NCBI RefSeq assembly: GCF_000300875.1 | Contig: NZ_AMSG01000005.1 | Location: forward strand, 62,001 to 126,000 | Source of the DNA: Galbibacter marinus | Lineage (GTDB): Bacteria; Bacteroidota; Bacteroidia; Flavobacteriales; Flavobacteriaceae | Direction of reading: 5' to 3' | Length of the DNA stretch: 64,000 nucleotides | Shown here: piece after piece, positions 34,598 to 44,476 of the stretch | Layout of the letters: each line of letters begins with the position of its first letter | Numbering within the stretch: position 1 is the first letter of the stretch | Position numbers and translations under genes: made by a program | The notes under the pieces: generated by a model | The model's database searches: none | Told to the model about the DNA's origin: nothing | What the model saw: the letters and a program-made list of their open reading frames with translations, nothing else

Positions 34598-37060
34598 CTA
34601 TTGTGCGTCCACATTGTAAACAATCCTTACACTTCTATATGCCGGTATAGCCTGAAAGCTTTTATCTATTTTTAAAATAGCTCGCTTACTTTTGGGCAAA
34701 GATTGATGCGCAGGAATTTTAATTATAATATGCTTATGATACTCATTTCTTATCCTAGCAACAGCTGGAAAAACGGGCCCTAAAATCTCGGTTCCACTAC
34801 CTTTAAAAACTGTTTTTAAAGATTGCACATACCAATCGCTTGCTTCATTGACTTTACTAAAATCCCTGTGACGGAACACAAGCTTTATAAGTCTTATAAA
34901 AGGAGGGTATTTAAACTGATAACGCTCATTAATTTGATCCGTATACATTGCTTGAAAATCATTCATTGATGCCTGTTGAAGGATCTGATGATACGGGTTA
35001 TAGGTCTGAACAATCACCTTTCCCCTCTTCTGAGTACGACCTGCTCTTCCAGAGACCTGCTGTATTAATTGAAAACTACGCTCATGAGCTCTAAAGTCAG
35101 GAAAGTTCAACAAATTATCAGCATTCATTACCCCCACTAAACTCACCTTCCTAAAATCCAAACCTTTAGTAAGCATCTGCGTACCTACCAAAATATCAAT
35201 TTCTAATCTTTCAAAAGAGCTCAAAAGCTTTTCATAACTATACTTCCCACGAGTTGTATCGGAGTCCATCCGACCCACCTTAGCCTCGGGAAAGAGGTCT
35301 GCCAACTCGTGGGCTATCTGTTCTGTACCAAAACCCTTCGTACTTAACTCACTACTCCCACAGGCAATACAACTCTGCTGCATAGCCATAGCATGACCAC
35401 AGTAATGACAACGCAATTGATCACGATAATGGTGATAGGTCAAACTCACATCACAATTTGGACATTGTGGTGAGTTTCCACATTCTTGACATTCTAAAAT
35501 AGGCGCATAGCCTCTTCGATTCTGAAATAGTATCACCTGCTCTCCAAGTTCTAAAGCATCAGCAATGGCTTCGATTAATCGATCCGAAAAATGGCCTTTC
35601 ATGCGCTTTTTGCGATGCTTTTCTTTAATGTCAGTCAATTCAATATCGGGCATTAATACCCCGGCGAATCGCCTATTAATTTCAACCAACCCATATTTTT
35701 TATTTTGTGTATTAAAATAGGATTCAATACTTGGGGTGGCAGTTCCCATAAGAACTTTAGCCTGATGTAATTTCCCGAGAACCACTGCTGCATCTCTAGC
35801 GTGATAACGTGGAGCAGGATCAAATTGCTTAAAGGATTGCTCATGCTCTTCATCCACTACGATCAAACCTAAATTACTAAAGGGCAACAAAACAGCAGAG
35901 CGGGCCCCAAGAACAATCTGAGCTTTATCATCAGACTTTAATATATTGTTCCACACCTCTACGCGTTCATTATTGGAATACTTTGAATGATACACACTAA
36001 CCTTTTCCCCAAAATATTGCTGTAGTCGTTTAATAAGTTGAGTAGTAAGAGCAATCTCAGGGAGTAAATAAAGAACTTGCTGACCTTTCTGTATGACTTG
36101 TTCAATTAATTTAACATATACCTCAGTTTTTCCAGAGGAAGTCACCCCGTGCAAGAGAACAACATCCTTTTCCTGGAACTGACCCTTAATCTGAGTAAGA
36201 GCCGTGGATTGGTATTCATTTAAGGTTTTACTCTCAACGGTCTCTTGACCATCATATTGAACCCGATCGGTCTGCAAATGATACACCTCCAAAACTCCTT
36301 TATCGATAAGTGACTTTACCACAGCAGAAGATACCTTACTTTCGGTCTCCAACTCTTTGACTTGAATTGGTTTTTGCGTTACAGCTTCCATGGAAAAGAG
36401 CTTTAGGACAACTTCTCGTTGCTTTTTTGCCCTAGAGAGGGTATCCAACAAAGAGCTTAAAGCCTGGTCCGAATTATAATCCTGATGCATTTTCACATAC
36501 TTAACAAGCTTTGGCTTATAGGTCTCATAGACTTCTTCTTTAAGCTGAATTACCTGTTTTTCTATTAAAGCCTTGAGGATCGGAAGTACGTTTTTTCGAT
36601 CAATGATATCACTGACTTCCTGTATCTTTAAAGAGGATTGATGCTGCAGAGCTTCATACACTAAGGACTCCTGATCGCTAAAAAACTCCTCCCCTTGCCA
36701 CTGAAAGTTTTTATTTGGAAGAATAATAGTCTCACTCTCTAAAAGTAAAGCGGAAGGTATAGCAGCTTTAAATACCTCCCCTAAACTACACATATAATAA
36801 GAAGCTATCCACTCCCAAAACTCAAGTTGACGTGCAGAAACTACCGCCGAACGATCTAAGATCTGATCAATCTCTTTTGCCTTATATGTAGTAGGCGCAT
36901 TTTGATGAATCGCATACACCAAAGCTGTATAAATCTTAGATTTTCCAAATGGCACCGCCACTCGCATCCCTTTTTCCAAAAAGTCTGCCTCCCGCTCACT
37001 GACTTGATACACAAAAGTCTTGGTCAGGGGAATCGGTAATATGACATCTATAAAATGCAT
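34598..37060 (-). CDS. priA: Primosomal protein N' (replication restart helicase PriA)
   Basis: An 820-residue 3'-5' DNA helicase that reloads the replisome at stalled forks. The N-terminal 3'-DNA-binding domain begins 'FIDVILPIPLTKTFVYQVS'. Helicase motif I is 'LHGVTSSGKTEVY' (about residue 305) and motif II 'VVDEEHEQSFK' (about 400). The zinc-binding insert has cysteine pairs between about 520 and 575 (CQECGNSPQCPNC; CHYCGHAM; CIACGSS). Motif 'QVSGRAGRTQKRG' follows. All expected parts are present. Confidence 0.96.
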   Translation of the reverse strand: MHFIDVILPIPLTKTFVYQVSEREADFLEKGMRVAVPFGKSKIYTALVYAIHQNAPTTYKAKEIDQILDRSAVVSARQLEFWEWIASYYMCSLGEVFKAAIPSALLLESETIILPNKNFQWQGEEFFSDQESLVYEALQHQSSLKIQEVSDIIDRKNVLPILKALIEKQVIQLKEEVYETYKPKLVKYVKMHQDYNSDQALSSLLDTLSRAKKQREVVLKLFSMEAVTQKPIQVKELETESKVSSAVVKSLIDKGVLEVYHLQTDRVQYDGQETVESKTLNEYQSTALTQIKGQFQEKDVVLLHGVTSSGKTEVYVKLIEQVIQKGQQVLYLLPEIALTTQLIKRLQQYFGEKVSVYHSKYSNNERVEVWNNILKSDDKAQIVLGARSAVLLPFSNLGLIVVDEEHEQSFKQFDPAPRYHARDAAVVLGKLHQAKVLMGTATPSIESYFNTQNKKYGLVEINRRFAGVLMPDIELTDIKEKHRKKRMKGHFSDRLIEAIADALELGEQVILFQNRRGYAPILECQECGNSPQCPNCDVSLTYHHYRDQLRCHYCGHAMAMQQSCIACGSSELSTKGFGTEQIAHELADLFPEAKVGRMDSDTTRGKYSYEKLLSSFERLEIDILVGTQMLTKGLDFRKVSLVGVMNADNLLNFPDFRAHERSFQLIQQVSGRAGRTQKRGKVIVQTYNPYHQILQQASMNDFQAMYTDQINERYQFKYPPFIRLIKLVFRHRDFSKVNEASDWYVQSLKTVFKGSGTEILGPVFPAVARIRNEYHKHIIIKIPAHQSLPKSKRAILKIDKSFQAIPAYRSVRIVYNVDAQ

Positions 37061-37126
37061 TTAATTATAAGGTGATTATAAAGGAAGTTGATAACAGTTT
37101 TTCTGGTGGTTTATAATAGCTAATGA

Positions 37127-37549
37127 TCACTCAACCCTTTTCCAATATTGCGTACGGTATAAAAATGCAATATAACCTCGAACATTTAAAATATTAGGAT
37201 TATCCTCATCCACCCAAAGCTTACACTTGTATTGCTTGCCTTTCTCAGGATCTAATATAGTTCCTCCACTGTACTGATTCCCATCTTTTTCCATACCCTC
37301 AATGATAACCATTCCTTGAACAGGTTGATTTCTCTTATCTCCATCACAGCGATCACATACAACATCAGCCCTATCTTTATTTAAAATCTCTTTGACCTTC
37401 CCATAAATTTTCCCATCCTGCTGGTATATTTCAACGATCGATTTTTCCACCCCTGTGTCATCATCAATAGTCTTCCATAGGCCGGTGACTGTTTGCCCTT
37501 GAACTGCGCCAATAAACAGAACTAGAAAAAAACTCAATAGTGCTTTCAT
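37127..37549 (-). CDS. DUF2147 family secreted protein
   Basis: A 140-residue protein with a signal peptide (MKALLSFFLVLFIGAVQG-Q). Its body, with 'VTGLWKTIDDDTGVEKSIVE' at the start and a beta-rich fold ending 'NVRGYIAFLYRTQYWKRV', is typical of DUF2147, a lipocalin-like envelope family of unknown function. Four cysteine/aspartate residues in 'VVCDRCDGDKRNQ' could bind metal or form a disulfide. It follows the BrkB gene on the same strand (41-base gap). Confidence 0.85.
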   Translation of the reverse strand: MKALLSFFLVLFIGAVQGQTVTGLWKTIDDDTGVEKSIVEIYQQDGKIYGKVKEILNKDRADVVCDRCDGDKRNQPVQGMVIIEGMEKDGNQYSGGTILDPEKGKQYKCKLWVDEDNPNILNVRGYIAFLYRTQYWKRVE

Positions 37550-37590
37550 AATTTTAGGATTTTAGTATATCGAATACCTTAATAGTAAAG

Positions 37591-38532
37591 TTAAAAATTT
37601 CTTCGTAAACTCCTTAAAGATGCATTGAGCTCAAAACCAAGCAATACTATATTTGAATTCAACCAGATATACAGCATAAGAATCAGTAAAGCACCAATGG
37701 AACCATACAACTCATTATACTTAGAGAAATTCTCAATGTAAATTCCGAAAAAATAAGTGGTCAAAATTATAAGAACTGTCGACATTACAGCCCCTGGAGA
37801 AAAGAACTTGGTCTGCTTCCCTTCTGAGGTTCCAAAATAATACAACATGGCTGTGGTAAGAAATGTAATAACCACAAAGAAGAAGAAACGTCCGAGTTTC
37901 ACCCCAAGAGTCTCACCAGATCCAACAGCGCCATTTGCAGCACTCGCAGCAAGATCATTCACAACATGTCCAATGTAAATTTCATAGACAATAAAACCAA
38001 CCACAGATCCTAGAAGAACCAAAGCCATTAACATTGCTACTCCAACGGCCACCAAATATTGTCGAATCATGCTTCGGGTATTGACCGAGTGATAAGAGTT
38101 TTCAAATCCTCCAAAAATCGCATTAATTCCGTTGGCCATGGTGAAAATGGAAAGCAAAAAAGCAGAAGACAACAGCCCTCCTCGTTGATTTTTCCCAATA
38201 TCCTCAATAATTGTATCGAAGAACCCTACTGTTCTCGGTGGAAGTAAACTCTCAATAAATACGATGAAATTCTCCTGAAACCCTTCCATAGGCACGTAGG
38301 GAATCAAGTTTAATATAAAAAGTAGAAATGGAAAAAGCGCCAGAAAAAAACTATATGCGATAGCACTAGCCCTATCGGTCAGTGCTCCCTTGATAACTCC
38401 TATAAAATACATTTCTGTCAAGTCGTATATAGACAAGCCTTCAAACCCAGGAAGACGAATATTTTTCAGCAAACGTACAAAATAGTTTACAACAGGGATT
38501 TTATCTAAGCGTTCTTCAATTTCTATAGACAT
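37591..38532 (-). CDS. YihY/BrkB-family inner membrane protein
   Basis: A 313-residue membrane protein with about six hydrophobic segments and the family pattern 'RASAIAYSFFLALFPFLLFI'. The family is widespread and its members are sometimes annotated, wrongly, as ribonuclease BN; their function is unsettled. The start ATG lies one base after the nadC stop, so the two are translated from one message. Confidence 0.88.
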   Translation of the reverse strand: MSIEIEERLDKIPVVNYFVRLLKNIRLPGFEGLSIYDLTEMYFIGVIKGALTDRASAIAYSFFLALFPFLLFILNLIPYVPMEGFQENFIVFIESLLPPRTVGFFDTIIEDIGKNQRGGLLSSAFLLSIFTMANGINAIFGGFENSYHSVNTRSMIRQYLVAVGVAMLMALVLLGSVVGFIVYEIYIGHVVNDLAASAANGAVGSGETLGVKLGRFFFFVVITFLTTAMLYYFGTSEGKQTKFFSPGAVMSTVLIILTTYFFGIYIENFSKYNELYGSIGALLILMLYIWLNSNIVLLGFELNASLRSLRRNF

Positions 38533-38533
38533 A

Positions 38534-39391
38534 TTAAAGGGCTTTTAAACTTAGATCCAAATTCGATACTGAGTGCGTTAGGGCTCCAGATGAAATATAA
38601 TCAACCCCGCAATCAGCATAAAGGCGAATGGTTGATTCATCTATCCCACCTGAAGATTCCGTTTGACACTGATCTCCAATAAGGGCCACAGCTCTTTTAC
38701 TATCCTGATAATTAAAATTATCCAATAAAATTCTATACACCCCACCTGAATCTAGGATTGTTTGGACCTCATTTAAATCTCTAGCCTCCACAATGATTTT
38801 TAAATCTTTATTACTTGTTTTTAAATAATCTTTTGTCTTTTGAATGGCCTGGGGAATTCCACCCGCAAAATCAATATGGTTGTCTTTCAACATAATCATA
38901 TCGTAGAGTGCAAAACGATGATTCTCCCCTCCACCAATCTTAACAGCCCATTTTTCCAATGCCCGAATTCCTGGAGTAGTTTTACGGGTATCCAAAATCT
39001 TTGTTTTTGTACCCTCCAAAAGTTTTACATATTTGGCAGTTTTTGTGGCAATAGCACTCATACGCTGCATCGCATTAAGCACCAATCGCTCTGCCTTTAA
39101 AATAGATTGGGAAGTACCTTCAACATAAAAAGCAACGTCACCGTGTTTGACCAGTGCCCCATCCTCTATAAGAATCTCAATTTTTAAATCGGGATCCACA
39201 TAAGCAAAAACCCTTTTAGCAAAGGCAACTCCAGCAAGAACACCAGTGTCCTTTACAAGTAATTTTGCCTTCCCTTGTGCACTAGGCGGAATACACGCCA
39301 AAGAACTATGATCCCCATCCCCTACATCCTCACGTACGGCATTGGCTATAATTAAATCCAATTCATTCTCAAATTGAAGTTTTGATATCAT
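38534..39391 (-). CDS. nadC: Nicotinate-nucleotide pyrophosphorylase (carboxylating)
   Basis: A 285-residue enzyme of de novo NAD synthesis that turns quinolinate and PRPP into nicotinate mononucleotide. Signature pieces include 'REDVGDGDHSS', 'LNAMQRMSAIATKTAKYV', 'ILDTRKTTPGIRALEKWAV', 'GGGENHRFALYDMIMLKDNH' and 'VDYISSGALTHS'. Length is typical. It is translationally linked to the BrkB-type gene. Confidence 0.96.
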   Translation of the reverse strand: MISKLQFENELDLIIANAVREDVGDGDHSSLACIPPSAQGKAKLLVKDTGVLAGVAFAKRVFAYVDPDLKIEILIEDGALVKHGDVAFYVEGTSQSILKAERLVLNAMQRMSAIATKTAKYVKLLEGTKTKILDTRKTTPGIRALEKWAVKIGGGENHRFALYDMIMLKDNHIDFAGGIPQAIQKTKDYLKTSNKDLKIIVEARDLNEVQTILDSGGVYRILLDNFNYQDSKRAVALIGDQCQTESSGGIDESTIRLYADCGVDYISSGALTHSVSNLDLSLKAL

Positions 39392-39604
39392 TGTAATTAT
39401 TTTTTCGCTAAGTTAAAAAAATATTAGGGGCTTCAATTGCGCATATCACACACTTTAACCTTAATTTTAAAAAGCAGAAAACTTATTTCTGCCATAAAAT
39501 GACCACACTTACCCACAGTCTTTAAATATACTACCAAGTTAAAGCACGGCAATTTTAAACCAAGTCATTACAATATTATTCTAGGAGTTTCCTACTTTTA
39601 CCCC

Positions 39605-40078
39605 ATGAACATTAAACTCATTGTAGTAGGGAAAACAGATGATTCAAACCTTATTGAACTCATTGCACAATATACCAAACGTTTGTCGCATTATGTGAAT
39701 TTCAGTATAGAAATCATTCCAGATATTAAACAAGCAAAGAATCTATCGGAGTCTGAGCAAAAGACAAAGGAAGGTGCGCAGATATTATCCAAAGTCTCAC
39801 CAGCAGATTGCGTAATCCTATTAGATGAAAAAGGAAAACAATTTTCATCAGTTGACTTTGCTGCCCAGCTTCAAAAACGCATGAATAGCGGCGTCAAGCA
39901 ATTGGTATATGTCATAGGCGGCCCATACGGATTTTCTGAAGAGGTGTATCAAAAATCACAAGGAAAGATCTCCCTTTCACACATGACTTTTTCCCATCAA
40001 ATGATTCGATTGTTTTTTATAGAGCAGCTATACAGAGGATTTACCATATTAAGAAACGAACCCTATCACCATCGCTAA
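39605..40078 (+). CDS. rlmH: 23S rRNA (pseudouridine1915-N3)-methyltransferase
   Basis: A 157-residue SPOUT methyltransferase acting on helix 69 of 23S rRNA. Visible motifs: 'MNIKLIVVGKTDDSNLIEL', 'ILLDEKGKQFSSVDFA', the SAM-knot 'VYVIGGPYGFSEEV', and 'LSHMTFSHQMIRLFFIEQLY' to the C-terminal 'NEPYHHR'. The family normally ends just so. It is followed by the HAM1-type gene 25 bases on. Confidence 0.96.
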   Translation: MNIKLIVVGKTDDSNLIELIAQYTKRLSHYVNFSIEIIPDIKQAKNLSESEQKTKEGAQILSKVSPADCVILLDEKGKQFSSVDFAAQLQKRMNSGVKQLVYVIGGPYGFSEEVYQKSQGKISLSHMTFSHQMIRLFFIEQLYRGFTILRNEPYHHR

Positions 40079-40103
40079 AGGTTAAAAAAAATAAAATTAA
40101 AGT

Positions 40104-40673
40104 ATGAAGTTAGTTTTTGCCACACATAATCATAACAAGTTAGCTGAAATAAAATCGATACTTCCTCCACATATTGAGATTGTAAGTCTATCAGAAATAG
40201 GCTGTGATGAGCCCATAGAAGAATGGGGAGAAACCATAGAGCAAAATGCAGTTATAAAAGCAAAATACATTTGGGATCACTATAATTTAAATTGTTTTTC
40301 AGACGACACGGGATTAGAAGTTCTAGCACTTGACAATGCACCAGGGGTCTATTCGGCACGTTATGTAGGCCCAGAGAATAATGCCCATAAAAATATGGCA
40401 AAATTATTAGAGAACCTTCAAGGCAAGACGGACAGAAAAGCACGTTTTAAAACTGTGATTGCCCTAATAATTGATGGGACGTTACAACAATTTGAAGGAA
40501 TTGTAAATGGTGAAATCTCTGAAAAGCAATCAGGGGAAGGCGGCTTTGGGTACGATCCCATTTTTGTTGCCGATGGCTTTAATCGCACTTTTGCAGAGCT
40601 TAGTAAAGAAGAAAAAAACAACATCAGTCACAGGGGTCGGGCTTTTGAAAAACTGGCAAACTTTTTAAAGTAA
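40104..40673 (+). CDS. rdgB: Non-canonical purine NTP pyrophosphatase (RdgB/HAM1)
   Basis: A 189-residue house-cleaning enzyme that hydrolyses dITP/XTP. The start 'MKLVFATHNHNKLAEIKSIL' is the substrate-binding motif. 'CFSDDTGLEVLALDNAPGVY' contains the catalytic acidic residues, and 'GGFGYDPIFVADGFNRTFAE' and 'NISHRGRAFEKL' complete the family pattern. Same direction as rlmH. Confidence 0.96.
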   Translation: MKLVFATHNHNKLAEIKSILPPHIEIVSLSEIGCDEPIEEWGETIEQNAVIKAKYIWDHYNLNCFSDDTGLEVLALDNAPGVYSARYVGPENNAHKNMAKLLENLQGKTDRKARFKTVIALIIDGTLQQFEGIVNGEISEKQSGEGGFGYDPIFVADGFNRTFAELSKEEKNNISHRGRAFEKLANFLK

Positions 40674-40841
40674 TTGACCTAAAATCGACCTTTATTCAAG
40701 GGCTCATCATACAACATTTCTACTAGGCGAACAGCGTCAAGAACGCAATCAATTAACTTTCAAATAGTTACATCTAAGCTCCCAAGGTGTTTTATTCAAA
40801 TATTTATAACTATAAATACCTAACAATCCAATAATTAAGAT

Positions 40842-40849
40842 TACCTTTG
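40842..40849 (+). promoter_or_regulatory. Promoter -7 element of the DEAD-box helicase gene
   Basis: TACCTTTG fits TAnnTTTG 22 bases before the ATG at 40872. No -33 TTG was seen at the proper spacing. Confidence 0.45.
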
Positions 40850-40871
40850 CCCCCTTATTTTAAATACATAT

Positions 40872-42599
40872 ATGAATAAATTTGAACAATTAGGACTGAA
40901 CGAACAGCTATTAAAAGCCATTCACGATATGGGCTTTGAGTCGCCGTCTGAGGTACAGGAGAAAGCTATTCCGGTCCTACTAAGCCAAGAAACAGACATC
41001 GTGGCCTTGGCACAAACAGGAACGGGAAAAACGGCTGCTTTCGGCTTTCCTATGATTCAAAAGATCGACACTAAAAGCAAAACTACACAAGGGCTTATTC
41101 TTTCGCCTACTCGTGAGCTTTGTTTACAAATCGCTCATGAATTAAAACAATATTCAAAATACTACCCTTCTTTAAATGTCACTGCCATATATGGTGGTGC
41201 TAGCATTATAGAGCAAGCAAATCAGGTCAAAAGAGGATCGCAAATTGTTGTGGCCACTCCTGGACGTATGAAGGATATGATCAGCAGAAAAATGGTAAAC
41301 ATTTCTAAAATACAGTATTGTGTTTTAGACGAGGCTGACGAAATGCTGAACATGGGATTCTATGAAGACATCAAAGATATTTTGTCTCATACACCCAAAG
41401 AAAAAAGTACTTGGTTGTTTTCAGCTACTATGCCAAAAGAGGTTTCGAACATCGCTAAGAAGTTCATGAATCAACCACATGAAATAACTGTGGGTACAAA
41501 GAATTCAGCTTCTGAAAATGTACAACATGAATACTATGTTGTAGGTGGTAGAGATCGATACCTAGCATTAAAAAGGTTAGCAGACACAAACCCAGATATC
41601 TTTTCGGTCATTTTCTGTAGAACCAAAAGAGATACCCAAAAAGTAGCCGAAAAACTTATAGAAGACGGATACAATGCTGGAGCATTACACGGAGATTTAA
41701 GTCAAAATCAACGTGATATGGTCATGAAATCATTCCGTAACAAACAAATACAAATGTTAGTGGCTACGGACGTTGCTGCTCGAGGAATCGACGTAGATGA
41801 CATCACCCATGTGATCAACTATCAATTACCAGACGAAATTGAAACCTACACCCACAGAAGTGGTCGTACGGGACGTGCTGGTAAATCTGGAATTTCCATG
41901 GTGATTATCACCAAGAGTGAACTGCGAAAAATCAGTGCTATAGAGCGTATTATCAAACAAAAGTTTGATGCTAAAAAGATTCCATCAGCAGATGAGATAT
42001 GTGAGATACAATTGTATCACTTGGCCAGCAAGATCAAAAACACTGAGGTAAACAAGGAGGTAGAGACCTATCTTCCTGCTATTGAAGATGTTTTAGAAGG
42101 AATTGACCGTGAGGAACTAATCAAAAAAATGGTTTCTGTTGAATTCGGACGTTTTGCGGAATACTACAAAAAAGCTGGAGATATCAATGTTTCTAATAAT
42201 GGACGCAGTGAAGACTTCTCTTCAGAAGGCAAGGTAAGGTACTTTATAAATGTTGGTTCAAGAGACGGATACGATTGGATGGTATTAAAGGACTTCCTTA
42301 AAGAACAATTAGGTTTAGGAAAGGATGACGTCTTTAAGGTAGATGTTAAAGAGAGTTTCTCTTTCTTTAACACTGATGCTACCCACACAGAAAATGTATT
42401 AGCGACATTCTCAGAATTCAAACTTGACGATCGCTTTATTAATGTCGAGGTATCTAAAAACGCTCATGAGAACAGAAATCGTGGCGATCGCTCTGGCAAA
42501 AGGTCTAGAAAAGGTGGTAGAGACTTTAACAAGGGGAAAGATCGAAACTTCAAACCTAAAAGTCATAGGGGAAAAGGAAAGCCTAAAAAAAGGTTTTAG
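40872..42599 (+). CDS. DEAD-box RNA helicase with DbpA-type RNA-binding tail
   Basis: A 575-residue RNA helicase, probably for ribosome assembly or cold adaptation. Motifs in order: Q motif 'MGFESPSEVQEKAIP', Walker A 'AQTGTGKTAAF' (about residue 47), 'PTRELCLQIA', 'VLDEADEML' (about 153), 'LFSATMP', 'RGIDVDDITHVINYQLP', and 'HRSGRTGRAGKSG'. Residues about 455-530 form a DbpA-type RNA-recognition fold, followed by a basic Arg/Gly/Lys tail (GKRSRKGGRDF...). CsdA/DeaD-like. A good terminator follows. Confidence 0.94.
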   Translation: MNKFEQLGLNEQLLKAIHDMGFESPSEVQEKAIPVLLSQETDIVALAQTGTGKTAAFGFPMIQKIDTKSKTTQGLILSPTRELCLQIAHELKQYSKYYPSLNVTAIYGGASIIEQANQVKRGSQIVVATPGRMKDMISRKMVNISKIQYCVLDEADEMLNMGFYEDIKDILSHTPKEKSTWLFSATMPKEVSNIAKKFMNQPHEITVGTKNSASENVQHEYYVVGGRDRYLALKRLADTNPDIFSVIFCRTKRDTQKVAEKLIEDGYNAGALHGDLSQNQRDMVMKSFRNKQIQMLVATDVAARGIDVDDITHVINYQLPDEIETYTHRSGRTGRAGKSGISMVIITKSELRKISAIERIIKQKFDAKKIPSADEICEIQLYHLASKIKNTEVNKEVETYLPAIEDVLEGIDREELIKKMVSVEFGRFAEYYKKAGDINVSNNGRSEDFSSEGKVRYFINVGSRDGYDWMVLKDFLKEQLGLGKDDVFKVDVKESFSFFNTDATHTENVLATFSEFKLDDRFINVEVSKNAHENRNRGDRSGKRSRKGGRDFNKGKDRNFKPKSHRGKGKPKKRF

Positions 42600-42613
42600 T
42601 TAATAATAAATTA

Positions 42614-42640
42614 AAAATGCGTCTAATAGGCGCATTTTTT
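42614..42640 (+). terminator. Rho-independent terminator of the DEAD-box gene
   Basis: Arms AAATGCG (42615-42621) and CGCATTT (42631-42637) with a 9-base loop run into a six-T tract (42635-42640), 15 bases after the stop. Confidence 0.8.
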
Positions 42641-42770
42641 GCTTTAGTTTGCTATTTTTAGCCCCGCTATATATTGCTAATTTTGCCTAAACTTTAAAAA
42701 CGAAGTTGCTAACTATTTAATACCACACTATGTTTAGGCTCAGGAATACTTTTTTAGTATGTTTGAATTA

Positions 42771-43541
42771 ATGAAAAAAATTATATGTTTACTGATTCTC
42801 TTAACTGCTGGTATAGGATTTTCACAAAATGATGATACTACAGGTGAACTCCAAGGAGTCGTGTTTAACACCTCAGATGAATCAGTTATGGGGAATGTAC
42901 ACGTATTAAACCTGAATCAGGTCATTGGTACCATTACTGATGACAAGGGACAATTCAACATCACTGCCCGAGTAAATGACACCTTATACTTGTCATATAT
43001 CGGCTTTAAAGCCGTCAAGGTAAGAGTCACTAATGACATGATAAAGTATCAAAACACCAAGATCGGTCTGACAGAATTAGCCTTTGCACTTGAAGAGGTG
43101 GTTGTACGCCCTTATCAACTCACAGGTTACCTGGATATCGATTCTAAAAACATTCCCATCAACCAATCAGCACGTTATAGCATATCAGGGTTAAACATGG
43201 GCTACGAGGCTGGAAGTAGAAACCCCAATGCCTTTTCCAATATATTGGGATCCATTTTCAACCCCGCGGATTTTCTACACAATCTCTTTGGCAAAAAGCC
43301 ACAGCAGATGCGCAAATTGCGTAAGATGCAAGAAGATGATAAAATCCGTAGTTTACTATCTTCAAAATTTGATCGGGAAACCCTTATGGCACTACTACAA
43401 GTAGACAAATTAGACATTGAAGAAATTTTGAGAAACTGCAACTATTCAGATGGCTTTATCGAAACGGCCAATGACTTGCAGATTCTCGATGCCATCAGCA
43501 ACTGTTACGAAGAATACAAGGTGTTAAACAGAAATAAGTGA
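42771..43541 (+). CDS. Secreted protein with carboxypeptidase-regulatory-like domain
   Basis: A protein of about 256 residues with signal peptide MKKIICLLILLTAGIGFSQ (ATG 42771 chosen over 42759 because it gives the clean signal). Residues about 25-110 form the CarboxypepD_reg-like beta-sandwich (ELQGVVFNTSDESVMGNVHV ... DTLYLSYIGFKAVKVRV), which often heads TonB-dependent receptors. Here no barrel follows; the rest is helical and charged. It is probably a periplasmic or surface-associated protein. Function unknown. It converges with trmH (5-base gap). Confidence 0.8.
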   Translation: MKKIICLLILLTAGIGFSQNDDTTGELQGVVFNTSDESVMGNVHVLNLNQVIGTITDDKGQFNITARVNDTLYLSYIGFKAVKVRVTNDMIKYQNTKIGLTELAFALEEVVVRPYQLTGYLDIDSKNIPINQSARYSISGLNMGYEAGSRNPNAFSNILGSIFNPADFLHNLFGKKPQQMRKLRKMQEDDKIRSLLSSKFDRETLMALLQVDKLDIEEILRNCNYSDGFIETANDLQILDAISNCYEEYKVLNRNK

Positions 43542-43546
43542 CCCCT

Positions 43547-44203
43547 CTATAAAGCCTGATTCTCCTGGGTATATCGGCTTAAAACATCATCGATACTCCT
43601 TATAGATTTCATGGTCCAATCAAGACGTTTTTCAGTATACTGCTCCATGTTTAATTGCCAAGGAATTTCAGATTCATTTAAGCGTGATCGCAACTGGTGA
43701 AGAATGATTGCTGCAGAAACGGATATATTTAAACTCTCCGAAAAACCCTCCATTGGAATATGGATATAGCCATCGGCTTGGTCCATAATAGCAGAAGATA
43801 GTCCAGATTTCTCCGTTCCAAAACATATCACTGACTTCTCACTAATATCAAAGTCTTCCAAAGGAGCGCTTGTCTTTAGTGGTGTAGTGGCAATAATTTT
43901 GTAACCGTCTGATCTTAGACGATCAATACATTGCTTTGCGGTATCAAAACGATGAACATCCACCCACTTCTCGGATCCCATAGCAATATTTTTATCCAAT
44001 CTTTTTCCGAATTGTTCTTCGATTACATAAAGTTGTTGAATACCAAAAACATCACAACTACGAAGTACAGCGCTTGTATTGTGCAATTGGTATACATCCT
44101 CAATACAGACGGCAATATGATTGGTACGCCTTTCAAGCACATGCTCAATGCGCTCTCTTCGTTCAGGGGTAACAAATCCATTTAAATAATCAATTAATGA
44201 CAT
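43547..44203 (-). CDS. trmH: tRNA (guanosine-18-2'-O)-methyltransferase TrmH-like
   Basis: A 218-residue SPOUT RNA 2'-O-methyltransferase. Motif 1 is 'HNTSAVLRSCDVFGIQ' (Asn, Arg), motif 2 'SVICFGTEKSGLS' and motif 3 'IPMEGFSESLNISVSAAI'. N- and C-terminal helical extensions match TrmH (Gm18 in tRNA) more than RlmB, but the target RNA is inferred from family similarity. Confidence 0.9.
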   Translation of the reverse strand: MSLIDYLNGFVTPERRERIEHVLERRTNHIAVCIEDVYQLHNTSAVLRSCDVFGIQQLYVIEEQFGKRLDKNIAMGSEKWVDVHRFDTAKQCIDRLRSDGYKIIATTPLKTSAPLEDFDISEKSVICFGTEKSGLSSAIMDQADGYIHIPMEGFSESLNISVSAAIILHQLRSRLNESEIPWQLNMEQYTEKRLDWTMKSIRSIDDVLSRYTQENQAL

Positions 44204-44444
44204 TTGGAAAACAAAAATTTAATAAGAATTTTTCGCGGCAACACTTTTTTGTTAAAGGGTCACCCACTGGTTTAAAAACTAAAATACAACTTTTTAAATC
44301 ATTTTAAAAAGTAACCTTTCTATACAAAAATAAAATCTTAGGGCTTAAAGGCTCCTCAATATTGAATTTGGTCTGAATATTGTGGCAAATTAAACATCAT
44401 CAATAACTTTTAGTTAAAACGTATTAACAAAAAACTATTCTTTC

Positions 44445-44452
44445 TATATTTG
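44445..44452 (+). promoter_or_regulatory. Promoter -7 element of the PIG-L operon
   Basis: TATATTTG matches TAnnTTTG and lies 24 bases before the ATG at 44477. The TTG at 44450, where the open frame formally begins, is inside this box, which supports the downstream ATG as the real start. Confidence 0.5.
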
Positions 44453-44476
44453 AAAGGTCACGGAAAATACAAAAGC